Notes under the pieces: model-generated
What the model was told of the DNA's origin: nothing
The model's database searches: none
The model's input: the letters and a program-made list of their open reading frames with translations, nothing else
In this document: piece by piece, positions 30,479-39,776 of the stretch
Numbering within the stretch: the first letter of the stretch is position 1
How the letters are laid out: every line of letters begins with the position of its first letter
Made by a program: the position numbers and the translations under genes
Origin: Pseudomonas cavernae
GTDB lineage: Bacteria; Pseudomonadota; Gammaproteobacteria; Pseudomonadales; Pseudomonadaceae
Assembly: GCF_003595175.1 (NCBI RefSeq)
Contig: NZ_CP032419.1
Span: 3,224,001-3,288,000, forward strand
Length of the DNA: 64,000 bases
Direction: 5' to 3'

Positions 30479-31399
30479 TCAAAGGCCCAATGTTAGCAGG
30501 CGTGCGGTTGTGGGCTCCAGCAACTCCCCCTCCTCCAGCGGTATCTGGCTCATAAGAAAGTCCAGAAAGGATTTCACCTTCATCGCCTGGAAGCGCCGCG
30601 ACGGATACACCGCATACACCTCGCTGACCGGCAGGCGCGCCTCCGGCAACAATTCGATCAGCTCGCCGCGCTGCACCGCGTACTCGCTGATCATCACCGG
30701 CAACCCAGCGATTCCGGCGCCGGCGCGCACCGCCTCGCGGGCGAAGGTGATGTTGTTGCACGATAAAACACGCTGACAGGCGATGCTCTCCCCCAGCAAC
30801 GGCCAATAGCGTGGAGAATCCGAGAGCAATAACACGGCGCGATGATTAACCAGTTGCTCGATCGTCTCCGGTACGCCATGGATCGCCAGGTAGTCCGGAC
30901 TGGCGCACAGGCGTCGGCGGCTCTCGAACAGCTTGCGCGCGATCAACGTGGAGTCCTGCGGGCGCCCGACCAGAATGGCGATATCCACCCCCTCCTCCAC
31001 CGGATCGACGTGTCGCGAGGTGAGCTCGACCTCGGCGCGGATCTCCGGGTACTGGCGCATGAAGGCCCCCAGGACCTTGCCGAGAAACAACTGGCCGAAC
31101 TCAATCGGCACGCTGATCCGCAGCAGCCCCGACGGCTCCTGCTGCAGCTGCATGACCGCATGCTCGGCCTCGGCGAAGTCCAGCATGATCTGCCTGCAGC
31201 GCTCGTAATAGGCCTGCCCCACCTCGGTCAGGCGCAACTTGCGGGTGGTGCGATTGAGCAAGCGCACCCCAAGACGCTCTTCCAGCAAGGCGATGCGCCG
31301 GCTGACGGTGGACTTCTGCATGCCCAGCCCTTGAGCTGCCAAGGTGAAACTGTGGCACTCCACCACCCGGGTAAAGACCAGGGCATCATCCAACCCCAT
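30479..31399 (-). CDS. LysR-family regulator divergent from emrAB-like exporter
   Basis: 306 aa from ATG 31399. N-terminal HTH (MGLDDALVFTRVVECHSFTL, then GMQKSTVSRRIALLEERLG) and a LysR substrate domain with the VGRPQDSTLIARKLF region typical of the CrgA/AaeR-like subgroup. The open frame continues far upstream, but only this start gives the HTH, and GGGGAA stands before it. It is transcribed away from the exporter genes at 31505 across 105 bp with inverted repeats, so it very likely regulates them. The inducer is unknown. The gene ends 56 bp before the gltX start codon on the same strand. Confidence 0.93.
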   Translation of the reverse strand: MGLDDALVFTRVVECHSFTLAAQGLGMQKSTVSRRIALLEERLGVRLLNRTTRKLRLTEVGQAYYERCRQIMLDFAEAEHAVMQLQQEPSGLLRISVPIEFGQLFLGKVLGAFMRQYPEIRAEVELTSRHVDPVEEGVDIAILVGRPQDSTLIARKLFESRRRLCASPDYLAIHGVPETIEQLVNHRAVLLLSDSPRYWPLLGESIACQRVLSCNNITFAREAVRAGAGIAGLPVMISEYAVQRGELIELLPEARLPVSEVYAVYPSRRFQAMKVKSFLDFLMSQIPLEEGELLEPTTARLLTLGL

Positions 31400-31402
31400 T
31401 AT

Positions 31403-31460
31403 TGTTCCCCATAAGCAACAAAGTTTCCGGAGTGTAGCTTCTATATAGTTGCAGGGAACA
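31403..31460. promoter_or_regulatory. Inverted repeats in the lysR/emrA divergent region
   Basis: TGTTCCC (31403-31409) and GGGAACA (31454-31460) are exact inverted copies about 45 bases apart, and TTGTT/AACAA (31402-31421) forms a shorter inverted pair. They lie between the divergent starts and could be operator sites of the LysR protein, the first directly over its own ribosome site region. The binding assignment is inference. Confidence 0.4.
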
Positions 31461-31504
31461 CTGTTAGATTTGCTTACAGTTTCGCCTGCCCTTAGAGCCT
31501 CCGC

Positions 31505-32551
31505 ATGCCCGCCAAACTCCAACGTCGCCTGTTTATTTTCCTCGCCCTTGCCGGTCTGGTCGTTGCTGCTTTCTTTGCCCACTGGTGGCTGATTGGGCGT
31601 TTCGTCGAATCCACCGACAACGCCTATGTGCAGGGAGAGATCACCCGCCTGTCCAGCCAGCTCGGTGCGCGCATCGACCAGGTACGGGTCGAAGACAACC
31701 AGCACGTGGAGAAAGGCGAATTGCTGGTGGTGCTGGAGGCCGACGACTTCAAGCTCGCCGTCGAGCGCGCCCGCGCCACCCTGGCCACCCGCGAGGCGGA
31801 ACTCGCCCAGGCACAGAGCAAGCTGACCCAGCAGGCCAGCATGATCGCCGCCAGCCGGGCCGATGTCGCCGCCAGCCAAGCCACCCTGGGGCGCACGCAG
31901 ATCGACCTGTCGCGCGCGCAGACCCTGCGCAAGCCGGGCTACGTCTCGGAAGAACGGGTCACCACGCTGACCGCCGACAGCCGTGTGGCGCGCTCGCAGG
32001 TGACCAAGGCCGAAGCCGACCTGAGCGCTCAGCGCCAGCAGGTCGATACTCTCAACGCCGAGATCAAGCGCCTGGATGCGCAGATCGCCAATGCCCGCGC
32101 GGAGCTCGCGCAGGCCGAGCTGAACCTGGCGCGCACCGAGATTCGCGCCCCGATCAGCGGCATAGTCGGCCAACGCGCCGCCCGTAACGGCCAGTATGTG
32201 CAGGCCGGCGCCTACCTGTTGTCGCTGGTACCGGACCAGGACATCTGGGTGCAGGCCAACTTCAAGGAAACCCAGATCGGCAAGATGCAGCCCGGCCAGA
32301 AAGCCGAGCTGGAGTTCGACGCCTACCCCGACACCCCCATCGAAGCCCGGGTCGACAGCCTGTTCGCCGCCTCCGGTGCACAGTTCAGCCTGCTGCCACC
32401 GGACAATGCCACCGGCAACTTCACCAAGGTGGTACAGCGCATTCCGGTGAAGCTCACCTTCGCCGCCGACAACCCGCTGCAGGGCAAGATCCGTCCGGGC
32501 ATGTCAGTGACCGTCAAGGTCGCGCTCGGCTCGTCCAGCCATGGCGGCTGA
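31505..32551 (+). CDS. EmrA-type membrane fusion protein (HlyD family)
   Basis: 348 aa. Periplasmic adaptor of a tripartite drug exporter. One N-terminal membrane helix (about residues 9-29, LFIFLALAGLVVAAFFAHWW) is followed by the biotinyl-lipoyl half motif STDNAYVQGEITRLSSQL, a long coiled-coil hairpin (about 80-200, many Ala/Gln/Glu heptads) and the second lipoyl/beta-barrel part (TEIRAPISGIVGQRAARNGQ). It overlaps the following MFS gene by 11 bp, so adaptor and pump are coupled. No outer-membrane factor is encoded nearby. EmrA is the closest named relative; the substrate is unknown. Confidence 0.93.
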   Translation: MPAKLQRRLFIFLALAGLVVAAFFAHWWLIGRFVESTDNAYVQGEITRLSSQLGARIDQVRVEDNQHVEKGELLVVLEADDFKLAVERARATLATREAELAQAQSKLTQQASMIAASRADVAASQATLGRTQIDLSRAQTLRKPGYVSEERVTTLTADSRVARSQVTKAEADLSAQRQQVDTLNAEIKRLDAQIANARAELAQAELNLARTEIRAPISGIVGQRAARNGQYVQAGAYLLSLVPDQDIWVQANFKETQIGKMQPGQKAELEFDAYPDTPIEARVDSLFAASGAQFSLLPPDNATGNFTKVVQRIPVKLTFAADNPLQGKIRPGMSVTVKVALGSSSHGG

Positions 32552-34094
32552 TGCGCTGATCCGCCCCACCGCCGAGCCCAGCCGCCGCGACTGGATCGCG
32601 GTGATGAGCATGATGCTCGGCGCCTTCATGGCGATCCTCGATATCCAGATCACCAACTCGTCGCTGAAGGACATCCAGGGCGCGCTGTCGGCCACCCTGG
32701 AGGAAGGCTCGTGGATCTCCACCTCCTATCTGGTGGCCGAGATCATCATGATCCCGATGGCCGCCTGGCTGGTGCAGCTGCTCTCGGTGCGCCGTCTCGC
32801 GACCTGGGTGTCGGCTGGCTTCATCGTCTCCTCGCTGCTCTGCTCGATGGCCTGGAGCCTAGAGAGCATGATCGTGTTCCGCGCCCTGCAAGGCTTCACC
32901 GGCGGCGCGCTGATCCCGCTGGCCTTCACTCTGACGCTAATCAAGCTGCCCGACCACCACCGTGCCAAGGGCATGGCAATGTTCGCCATGACCGCCACCT
33001 TCGCGCCGTCCATCGGCCCGACCCTGGGCGGCTGGCTGACGGAAAACTGGGGCTGGGAATACATCTTCTACATCAACGTGCCCCCCGGCCTGCTGCTGAT
33101 CGCCGGGCTGCTCTACGGCCTGGAGAAAAAACCGTCGCACTGGGAGCTGCTGAAAAACACCGACTACGCCGGCATCGCCACCCTCGGCATCGGCCTCGGC
33201 TGCCTGCAGGTATTCCTCGAGGAAGGCCACCGCAAGGACTGGCTGGAATCGCAACTGATCGTCGGCCTCGGCGGCATCGCCCTGGTCAGCCTGATCACCT
33301 TCGTCATCGTGCAGCTCTCCAAACCCGCCCCGCTGATCAATCTGCGCATCCTGCGCGACCGCAATTTCGGTCTGTCGAGCATTTCCAGCCTCGGCCTGGG
33401 CATGGGCCTGTACGGCTCGATCTATTTGCTGCCGCTGTATCTCGCGCAGATCCAGAATTACAACGCGCTGCAGATCGGCGAAGTGATCATGTGGATGGGC
33501 GTTCCGCAGCTGTTCATCATTCCGTTGATTCCCAAGCTGATGAAGCTGGTTTCGCCCAAGCTTCTTTGCGCTCTCGGATTTGGCCTGTTCGGCCTCGCCA
33601 GTTTCGCCTCCGGGGTCCTCAACCTGGACTTCGCCGGGCCGCAGTTCAACCAGATCCAGCTGATTCGCGCCCTCGGGCAGCCGATGGTGATGGTGACCAT
33701 CTCGATGATCGCCACTGCCTACCTGCTGCCGGAGGATGCCGGATCGGCCTCCAGCCTGTTCAACGTGCTGCGCAACCTCGGCGGCGCCATCGGCATCGCC
33801 CTGCTCGCCACCCTGCTGGATAGCCGCGCCAAGGTGTATTTCGATTACCTGCGCGAAGCGCTGGTGCCGAGCAATCCGCAAGTCGCCGAGCGCCTGGCGC
33901 TGCTCACGGAAAAGCTCGGCAGCGAGCAGGCCGCCCTGGGCAAGCTGAGCGAAACCGTGCACCAGCAGGCGATGATCATGGCCTACAATGACGCCTTCCA
34001 TTTGGTTGGCATCGTGCTCGGCATCAGCATGCTGGCGGTGCTGCTGACCCGCGCGCTTCCGGCAGGCATGCAAGACAGCGCCGCTGCTCACTAA
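32541..34094 (+). CDS. EmrB-type MFS drug exporter (DHA2 family, 14 TM)
   Basis: 517 aa, right for a 14-helix DHA2 transporter driven by proton antiport. The N-terminal helix 1 motif is MLGAFMAILDIQITNSSL, followed by EEGSWISTSYLVAEIIMIP and the TFAPSIGPTLGGWLTENWGW motif C-like segment. A long C-terminal tail with an amphipathic helix precedes the last membrane segment (LVGIVLGISMLAVLL). It overlaps the adaptor gene. Substrates of the EmrB group include hydrophobic toxins and fatty acids; the specific one here cannot be told. Confidence 0.94.
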   Translation: MAADALIRPTAEPSRRDWIAVMSMMLGAFMAILDIQITNSSLKDIQGALSATLEEGSWISTSYLVAEIIMIPMAAWLVQLLSVRRLATWVSAGFIVSSLLCSMAWSLESMIVFRALQGFTGGALIPLAFTLTLIKLPDHHRAKGMAMFAMTATFAPSIGPTLGGWLTENWGWEYIFYINVPPGLLLIAGLLYGLEKKPSHWELLKNTDYAGIATLGIGLGCLQVFLEEGHRKDWLESQLIVGLGGIALVSLITFVIVQLSKPAPLINLRILRDRNFGLSSISSLGLGMGLYGSIYLLPLYLAQIQNYNALQIGEVIMWMGVPQLFIIPLIPKLMKLVSPKLLCALGFGLFGLASFASGVLNLDFAGPQFNQIQLIRALGQPMVMVTISMIATAYLLPEDAGSASSLFNVLRNLGGAIGIALLATLLDSRAKVYFDYLREALVPSNPQVAERLALLTEKLGSEQAALGKLSETVHQQAMIMAYNDAFHLVGIVLGISMLAVLLTRALPAGMQDSAAAH

Positions 34095-34096
34095 TC

Positions 34097-34128
34097 ACCT
34101 GCCGGCCCGCCCGGCAGGTTTCGTTTCA
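34097..34128 (+). terminator. Hairpin after the emrAB-like genes
   Basis: ACCTGCCGG and CCGGCAGGT form a nine-pair stem with a five-base loop, followed by TTCGTTTC. It starts two bases after the MFS stop and ends just before the EamA transporter gene, so it may attenuate readthrough. Confidence 0.6.
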
Positions 34129-34136
34129 GGCCCGAC

Positions 34137-35036
34137 ATGACTGTTACCGCCGCCCGCACCCGCTCGCTGCTGATCATCGCTGCCTTCGCCGCCATCTATA
34201 TCGGCTGGGGTACCACCTACCTGGCCAACCATTTCCTCCTGCGCGAGCTGCCGCCTTTTGCCATCGCCACGCTGCGCTTCGCCTTCGCCGGCGGCCTCGC
34301 ACTCGCCTGGGCCCTGGTCAGCGGCCGGGCCCAGTTGCAACGCAGCGACTGGGGCAGCGCCGTGATCGGCAGTTTGCTGCTGATCAGCATCGGTCAGGGC
34401 GCCCTGCTGTATGCCAATCAGTACCTGCCGACCGGTCTGCTGGCGATGCTCTACACCACCCTGCCGTTGTGGAGCGTGGCGCTGGAGTGGCTGCTCGGCG
34501 ACCGCCCGCCGCTCTGGGTGCTGTGCGGTCTGGCCCTGGCCTGCGCGGGCATCGTGCTACTGATGAACAAGGGCCTGGGCACCGCGGCCACGGGCCAGCA
34601 ATGGTTCGCCGGCAGCCTGGTGGTGGCCGCCACGCTGCTGTGGGCGATCGGCGCCTGGTGGATAAGCCGACGCCCGCCCTTCGCCTCTAGATCGCTGGGG
34701 CTGAGCCTGCAAATGCTGATCGGCGCTGTACTGCTGGGGCTGTTCGGGCTCTGGCACGGCGACTGGCAGGGCGTGCAGCTGCACAGTCTGTCCGGACCTG
34801 GCTGGCTATGGCTGGCCTATCTCGTGCTGCCGGTTAGTCTCGGCGTCTACCCGGCATATTTCTGGCTGCTGCGCGAAGTGCGCCCGAGCCTGGTGTCGAC
34901 CTTCGCCTTCGTCAACCCGCTGGTCGCCCTGCTGCTCGGCTATCTGCTGCTGAACGAAACCCTGAGCCTGTCCGCCCTGCTCGCCTGCCTGGCGACTCTG
35001 GCGGGGGTGACGCTGATTATCTTCGGCAGGCGCTGA
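34137..35036 (+). CDS. EamA/DMT-family permease (RhaT/YdcZ-like exporter)
   Basis: 299 aa with ten predicted membrane segments arranged as two EamA repeats (about residues 10-140 and 155-298). The first repeat has YIGWGTTYLANHFLLRELPP and the second LLWAIGAWWISRRPP. Family members export amino acids, metabolites or drugs; no substrate can be given. It follows the emrAB-like genes by 42 bp with a hairpin between. In PAO1, as I recall, uvrB follows the MFS gene directly, so this gene may be an insertion relative to PAO1. Confidence 0.88.
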   Translation: MTVTAARTRSLLIIAAFAAIYIGWGTTYLANHFLLRELPPFAIATLRFAFAGGLALAWALVSGRAQLQRSDWGSAVIGSLLLISIGQGALLYANQYLPTGLLAMLYTTLPLWSVALEWLLGDRPPLWVLCGLALACAGIVLLMNKGLGTAATGQQWFAGSLVVAATLLWAIGAWWISRRPPFASRSLGLSLQMLIGAVLLGLFGLWHGDWQGVQLHSLSGPGWLWLAYLVLPVSLGVYPAYFWLLREVRPSLVSTFAFVNPLVALLLGYLLLNETLSLSALLACLATLAGVTLIIFGRR

Positions 35037-35087
35037 GAGCCTGCTCAATAGCTACGCACTTGCTCAGGCGGCGTTGAAAACAGGCCC
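35037..35087. repeat. Partial inverted-repeat element (family A) between eamA and uvrB
   Basis: GAGCCTGCTCAATAGCTAC followed by GGCGGCGTTGAAAACAGG parallels the left 50 bases of the element at 19116 (CTACCTGCG, GGCGTTAAAACCGG), with no right end before the uvrB stop codon. A truncated copy is the simplest reading. Confidence 0.5.
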
Positions 35088-37103
<2,016 letters not shown>

Positions 37104-37166
37104 GTCTAACCTCGACAAACGGCTGTGACGCTACTTAAAGGCCTGCGTCAAACCCGGTGAAATGCA

Positions 37167-37184
37167 TGCGGCGATATCGCCGCA
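37167..37184. promoter_or_regulatory. Perfect 18-bp palindrome in the uvrB/aminotransferase divergent region
   Basis: TGCGGCGATATCGCCGCA is a perfect 18-base palindrome in the centre of the 184-bp interval between divergent uvrB and the aminotransferase gene. It could be an operator for a dimeric repressor, but no regulator is suggested by its sequence. Confidence 0.35.
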
Positions 37185-37287
37185 CGCAACCTTGACCGCT
37201 ATACTACCGGCCGTTCGCGCAACCCCCTAGCGCCAGTAGCTGAAGGGTTGCTAAGCCTTCCACTTCTCTTCTTCGAGCTCCCGCCCC

Positions 37288-38484
37288 ATGAGTTTGTTCT
37301 CTGCCGTCGAAATGGCTCCGCGTGACCCCATCCTCGGTCTCAACGAAGCGTTCAACGCCGACACCCGCGCCACTAAGGTCAACCTTGGCGTCGGGGTCTA
37401 TTACAACGAAGAAGGCCGAATTCCGCTGCTGCGCGCCGTCGCCGAAGCCGAGAAGGCGCGCATCGAAGCCCATGCGCCGCGCGGCTACCTGCCAATCGAA
37501 GGCATCGCCGCCTATGACAGCGCCGTGCAAAAACTGCTGTTCGGTGCCGACTCCGCCCTGCTGAGCGAAGGCCGCGTGGTCACCACCCAGGCCGTGGGCG
37601 GCACCGGCGCACTGAAGACCGGCGCCGACTTCCTCAAGCGCCTACTGCCCAATGCTGTGGTCGCCATCAGCGACCCGAGCTGGGAAAACCACCGCGCGCT
37701 GTTCGAGTCCGCCGGCTTCCCGGTGCAGAACTACCGCTACTACGACGCCGCCAGCAATGGCGTGAACCGTGCCGGCCTGCTGGAAGACCTGAAAGCCCTG
37801 CCGGCCCGCTCGGTCGTGGTGCTGCACGCCTGCTGCCACAACCCCACGGGCGTCGATCTCAACCTGGACGACTGGAAGGCCATCCTCGAGATCCTGCGCG
37901 AACGCGAGCATGTGCCCTTCCTCGACATCGCCTATCAAGGCTTCGGTGACGGCATCGAACAGGATGCCGAGGCCGTGCGTCTGTTCGCCCAGTCCGGACT
38001 GAACTTCTTCGTTTCCAGCTCGTTCTCCAAGTCCTTCTCACTGTATGGCGAACGTGTTGGCGCACTGTCTATCGTCACCGACTCGAAGGAAGAAGCGAGT
38101 CGTGTGTTGTCGCAAGTCAAACGCGTCATCCGCACCAACTACTCCAACCCACCGACCCACGGCGCCACCGTTGTCGCCTCCGTGCTCAACAGTCCGGAAC
38201 TGCGCGCCATGTGGGAAGCCGAGCTGGGCGAGATGCGCGAGCGCATCCGCAGCATGCGCATGGCCATGGTCGAACAGCTCGCCAGCCAGGGGACCAAACG
38301 CGACTTCAGCTTCGTCGCCCGCCAGCGCGGCATGTTCTCCTACTCCGGCCTGACTGCCGCGCAGGTGGAACGCCTGAAAAACGAGTTCGGCATCTACGCC
38401 GTCAGCACCGGCCGCATCTGTGTCGCCGCGCTGAACAACAACAACCTCAATGCCGTTACCAGCGCCATCGCCCAGGTGCTGTAA
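37288..38484 (+). CDS. Aromatic/aspartate aminotransferase (AspC/TyrB family)
   Basis: 398 aa, PLP aminotransferase class I. The N-terminus MSLFSAVEMAPRDPILGLNE and GVGVYYNEEGRIPLL are typical of the AspC/TyrB group. HACCHNPTGVDL lies near the ring of the cofactor, and the PLP Lys is in SSSFSKSFSLYGERVGAL. GRICVAALNNNNL carries the carboxylate-binding Arg. It can supply the last transamination of phenylalanine, tyrosine or aspartate synthesis; family members overlap in substrate, so I give no symbol. It is divergent from uvrB and is followed by tRNA-Asn. Confidence 0.93.
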   Translation: MSLFSAVEMAPRDPILGLNEAFNADTRATKVNLGVGVYYNEEGRIPLLRAVAEAEKARIEAHAPRGYLPIEGIAAYDSAVQKLLFGADSALLSEGRVVTTQAVGGTGALKTGADFLKRLLPNAVVAISDPSWENHRALFESAGFPVQNYRYYDAASNGVNRAGLLEDLKALPARSVVVLHACCHNPTGVDLNLDDWKAILEILREREHVPFLDIAYQGFGDGIEQDAEAVRLFAQSGLNFFVSSSFSKSFSLYGERVGALSIVTDSKEEASRVLSQVKRVIRTNYSNPPTHGATVVASVLNSPELRAMWEAELGEMRERIRSMRMAMVEQLASQGTKRDFSFVARQRGMFSYSGLTAAQVERLKNEFGIYAVSTGRICVAALNNNNLNAVTSAIAQVL

Positions 38485-38551
38485 AGGCGACAAAGGGAAG
38501 TCGGCAAAAGCTTGACTTCCCCTTCCTAATCAGTAGGATACGCAGCATTGT

Positions 38552-38627
38552 TCCGCGATAGCTCAGTCGGTAGAGCAAATGACTGTTAATCATTGGGTCC
38601 CTGGTTCGAGTCCAGGTCGCGGAGCCA
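38552..38627 (+). tRNA. tRNA-Asn (GTT)
   Basis: 76 nt including CCA, beginning TCCGCGATAGCTCAGTCGG. The anticodon loop CTGTTAA gives GTT, and the T arm contains GGTTCGAGTCC. It lies 67 bp after the aminotransferase gene and is followed by a terminator. Confidence 0.97.
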
Positions 38628-38634
38628 AATAATA

Positions 38635-38660
38635 AGCCCCAGCCATTGGCTGGGGTTTTG
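38635..38660 (+). terminator. Terminator of tRNA-Asn
   Basis: CCCCAGCC-ATT-GGCTGGGG followed by TTTTGCTTTT, eight base pairs with a three-base loop, nine bases after the tRNA 3' end. Confidence 0.88.
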
Positions 38661-38682
38661 CTTTTCTAGCGATCCAGAATGC

Positions 38683-38710
38683 AAAAAGGCCGGTCATGAC
38701 CGGCCTTTTT
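38683..38710. terminator. Bidirectional terminator between tRNA-Asn and comEA
   Basis: A perfect 28-base palindrome: AAAAAGGCCGGTCA joined to TGACCGGCCTTTTT. The T-runs on both strands fit termination of the convergent comEA gene from the right and of readthrough from tRNA-Asn on the left. Confidence 0.88.
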
Positions 38711-38725
38711 CACAGCGTCTCGCGA

Positions 38726-39067
38726 CTAGTTGATGCTCAGCTTTTCGCGATTTTTCTCCAGCGTTGCCGCCCCGATACCCTTCACCTCCAGCAACTCATC
38801 CACCGAAGCGAACGGACCATTGGCTTCCCGATAGTCGACGATGGCCTTGGCCTTGACCTCACCAATGCCTATCAGCTCATGCTGAAGAGTCTCGACGTCG
38901 GCAGCATTGAGATTCACTTTGCCTTCGACCGCAGCTTCCTTCGCTGGCTGCGTCGCTGAAGCAACAGGCTTGCTGGTCTGGCTTTTAGGGGATTCAGCCG
39001 CTACAGCAGCCACGGACAGGCTGGCGAAAACGGCAAACAGGAGGGAGGAAACTCGTCCTTTAAGCAT
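38726..39067 (-). CDS. comEA: ComEA-like helix-hairpin-helix DNA-binding protein, exported
   Basis: 113 aa. Signal peptide (residues 1-24, VSSLLFAVFASLSVAAVAA), a short Ser/Thr/Ala/Lys-rich spacer, then two helix-hairpin-helix motifs: VNLNAADVETLQHELIGIGEVKA and FASVDELLEVKGIGAATLEK, each quoted in part. ComEA-type proteins bind incoming double-stranded DNA in the periplasm during natural transformation. In PAO1 the gene lies at the right edge of the O-antigen locus, next to tRNA-Asn; here the same edge is joined almost directly to ihfB. Confidence 0.88.
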   Translation of the reverse strand: MLKGRVSSLLFAVFASLSVAAVAAESPKSQTSKPVASATQPAKEAAVEGKVNLNAADVETLQHELIGIGEVKAKAIVDYREANGPFASVDELLEVKGIGAATLEKNREKLSIN

Positions 39068-39145
39068 CTTGAAGCTCCATTTGGTTGGGTAGTCCGCGGT
39101 ACATCCTTGCCCCGCGCCCCAAACTTAGCCTCAACTGAGCGCCTA

Positions 39146-39301
39146 TCAAAGCTCCGAGTTCTGGAACTTTGAACCACGTTGCAGATGAACCCAGTCGGTG
39201 ATCTCTCTTTCCGGAGAGCATCCACTGACCGGTTCGCGGTTTTCCAGCATGAAGACCGGCGTGCCGAACATCACCAATAAAAGACCAGCACCAAGCAACA
39301 C
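39146..39301 (-). CDS. Small one-helix membrane protein, possible LapA (DUF1049) remnant
   Basis: 51 codons beginning with GTG at 39301, with GGGGGAG nine bases upstream. The N-terminal 20 residues form one membrane helix (LLGAGLLLVMFGTPVFML), followed by ENREPVS. LapA/DUF1049 proteins, commonly found just after ihfB, have the same arrangement of a hydrophobic helix then a LENxxPVS-like motif, but continue for about 40-60 more residues with a second helix that is missing here. The remaining 26 residues (GCSPEREITDWVHLQRGSKF and a short end) are unlike anything I recognise. It is either a decayed lapA or a genuine microprotein. Confidence 0.4.
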   Translation of the reverse strand: MLLGAGLLLVMFGTPVFMLENREPVSGCSPEREITDWVHLQRGSKFQNSEL

Positions 39302-39342
39302 GCTCTTAACTCCCCCGACTCAACCGGCGCAAGCCCCCTCCT

Positions 39343-39624
39343 TTACTCCTCGTTGACGCGATCACGCAATTCCTTGCCGGGCTTGAAGTGCGGTACGAAT
39401 TTTCCATCCAGGCGTACGGACTCACCGGTCTTCGGGTTGCGCCCTACCCGTGGAGCACGAAAGTGAAGGGAAAAACTACCGAACCCACGGATCTCGATGC
39501 GATCCCCAGTTGCGAGGGCCTGCGACATCTGCTCCAACATCGTCTTGATAGCCAGCTCTACATCCTTAGACGAAAGCTGCCCCTGATGAGTGACGATTCG
39601 TTCGATCAACTCCGACTTGGTCAT
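39343..39624 (-). CDS. ihfB: Integration host factor subunit beta
   Basis: 93 aa from ATG 39624. IhfB pairs with IhfA to bend DNA in transcription, replication and recombination. It begins [20 protein letters not shown] and has the DNA-intercalating arm [16 protein letters not shown] with its Pro. AAGGGA precedes the start; the seven-codon longer frame is not needed. It lies 152 bp after rpsA with a terminator between, the normal rpsA-ihfB order. Confidence 0.97.
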   Translation of the reverse strand: MTKSELIERIVTHQGQLSSKDVELAIKTMLEQMSQALATGDRIEIRGFGSFSLHFRAPRVGRNPKTGESVRLDGKFVPHFKPGKELRDRVNEE

Positions 39625-39731
39625 AAGTTTTCCCTTCTTTTTCAAGCGGCTAGATCAGCTCTAGGGTGGTTTTAGCATGACCGACCAGCTTTGAACAGCC
39701 CGACATTGAGCCAAGAGAAAACCTGAAAAAC

Positions 39732-39754
39732 AAAAAGGGCGACCGAAGTCGCCC
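39732..39754 (-). terminator. Terminator of rpsA
   Basis: On the minus strand GGGCGAC-TTCG-GTCGCCC, seven pairs with a tetraloop, is followed by TTTTTG. It lies 23 bp after the rpsA stop, so ihfB downstream is expressed by readthrough or from its own promoter. Confidence 0.88.
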
Positions 39755-39776
39755 TTTCCTATGGATCAATCAGGAA

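Noticed and set aside
31400..32173. N-terminal extension of the LysR protein into the emrA region
   Set aside because: The open frame continues antisense to the adaptor gene, but LysR homology and the ribosome site begin at 31399.
37200..37205. TATACT as a -10 box for the aminotransferase gene
   Set aside because: No acceptable -35 element lies 16-18 bases upstream; the nearby TTGACC is only a few bases away, so the promoter was not called.
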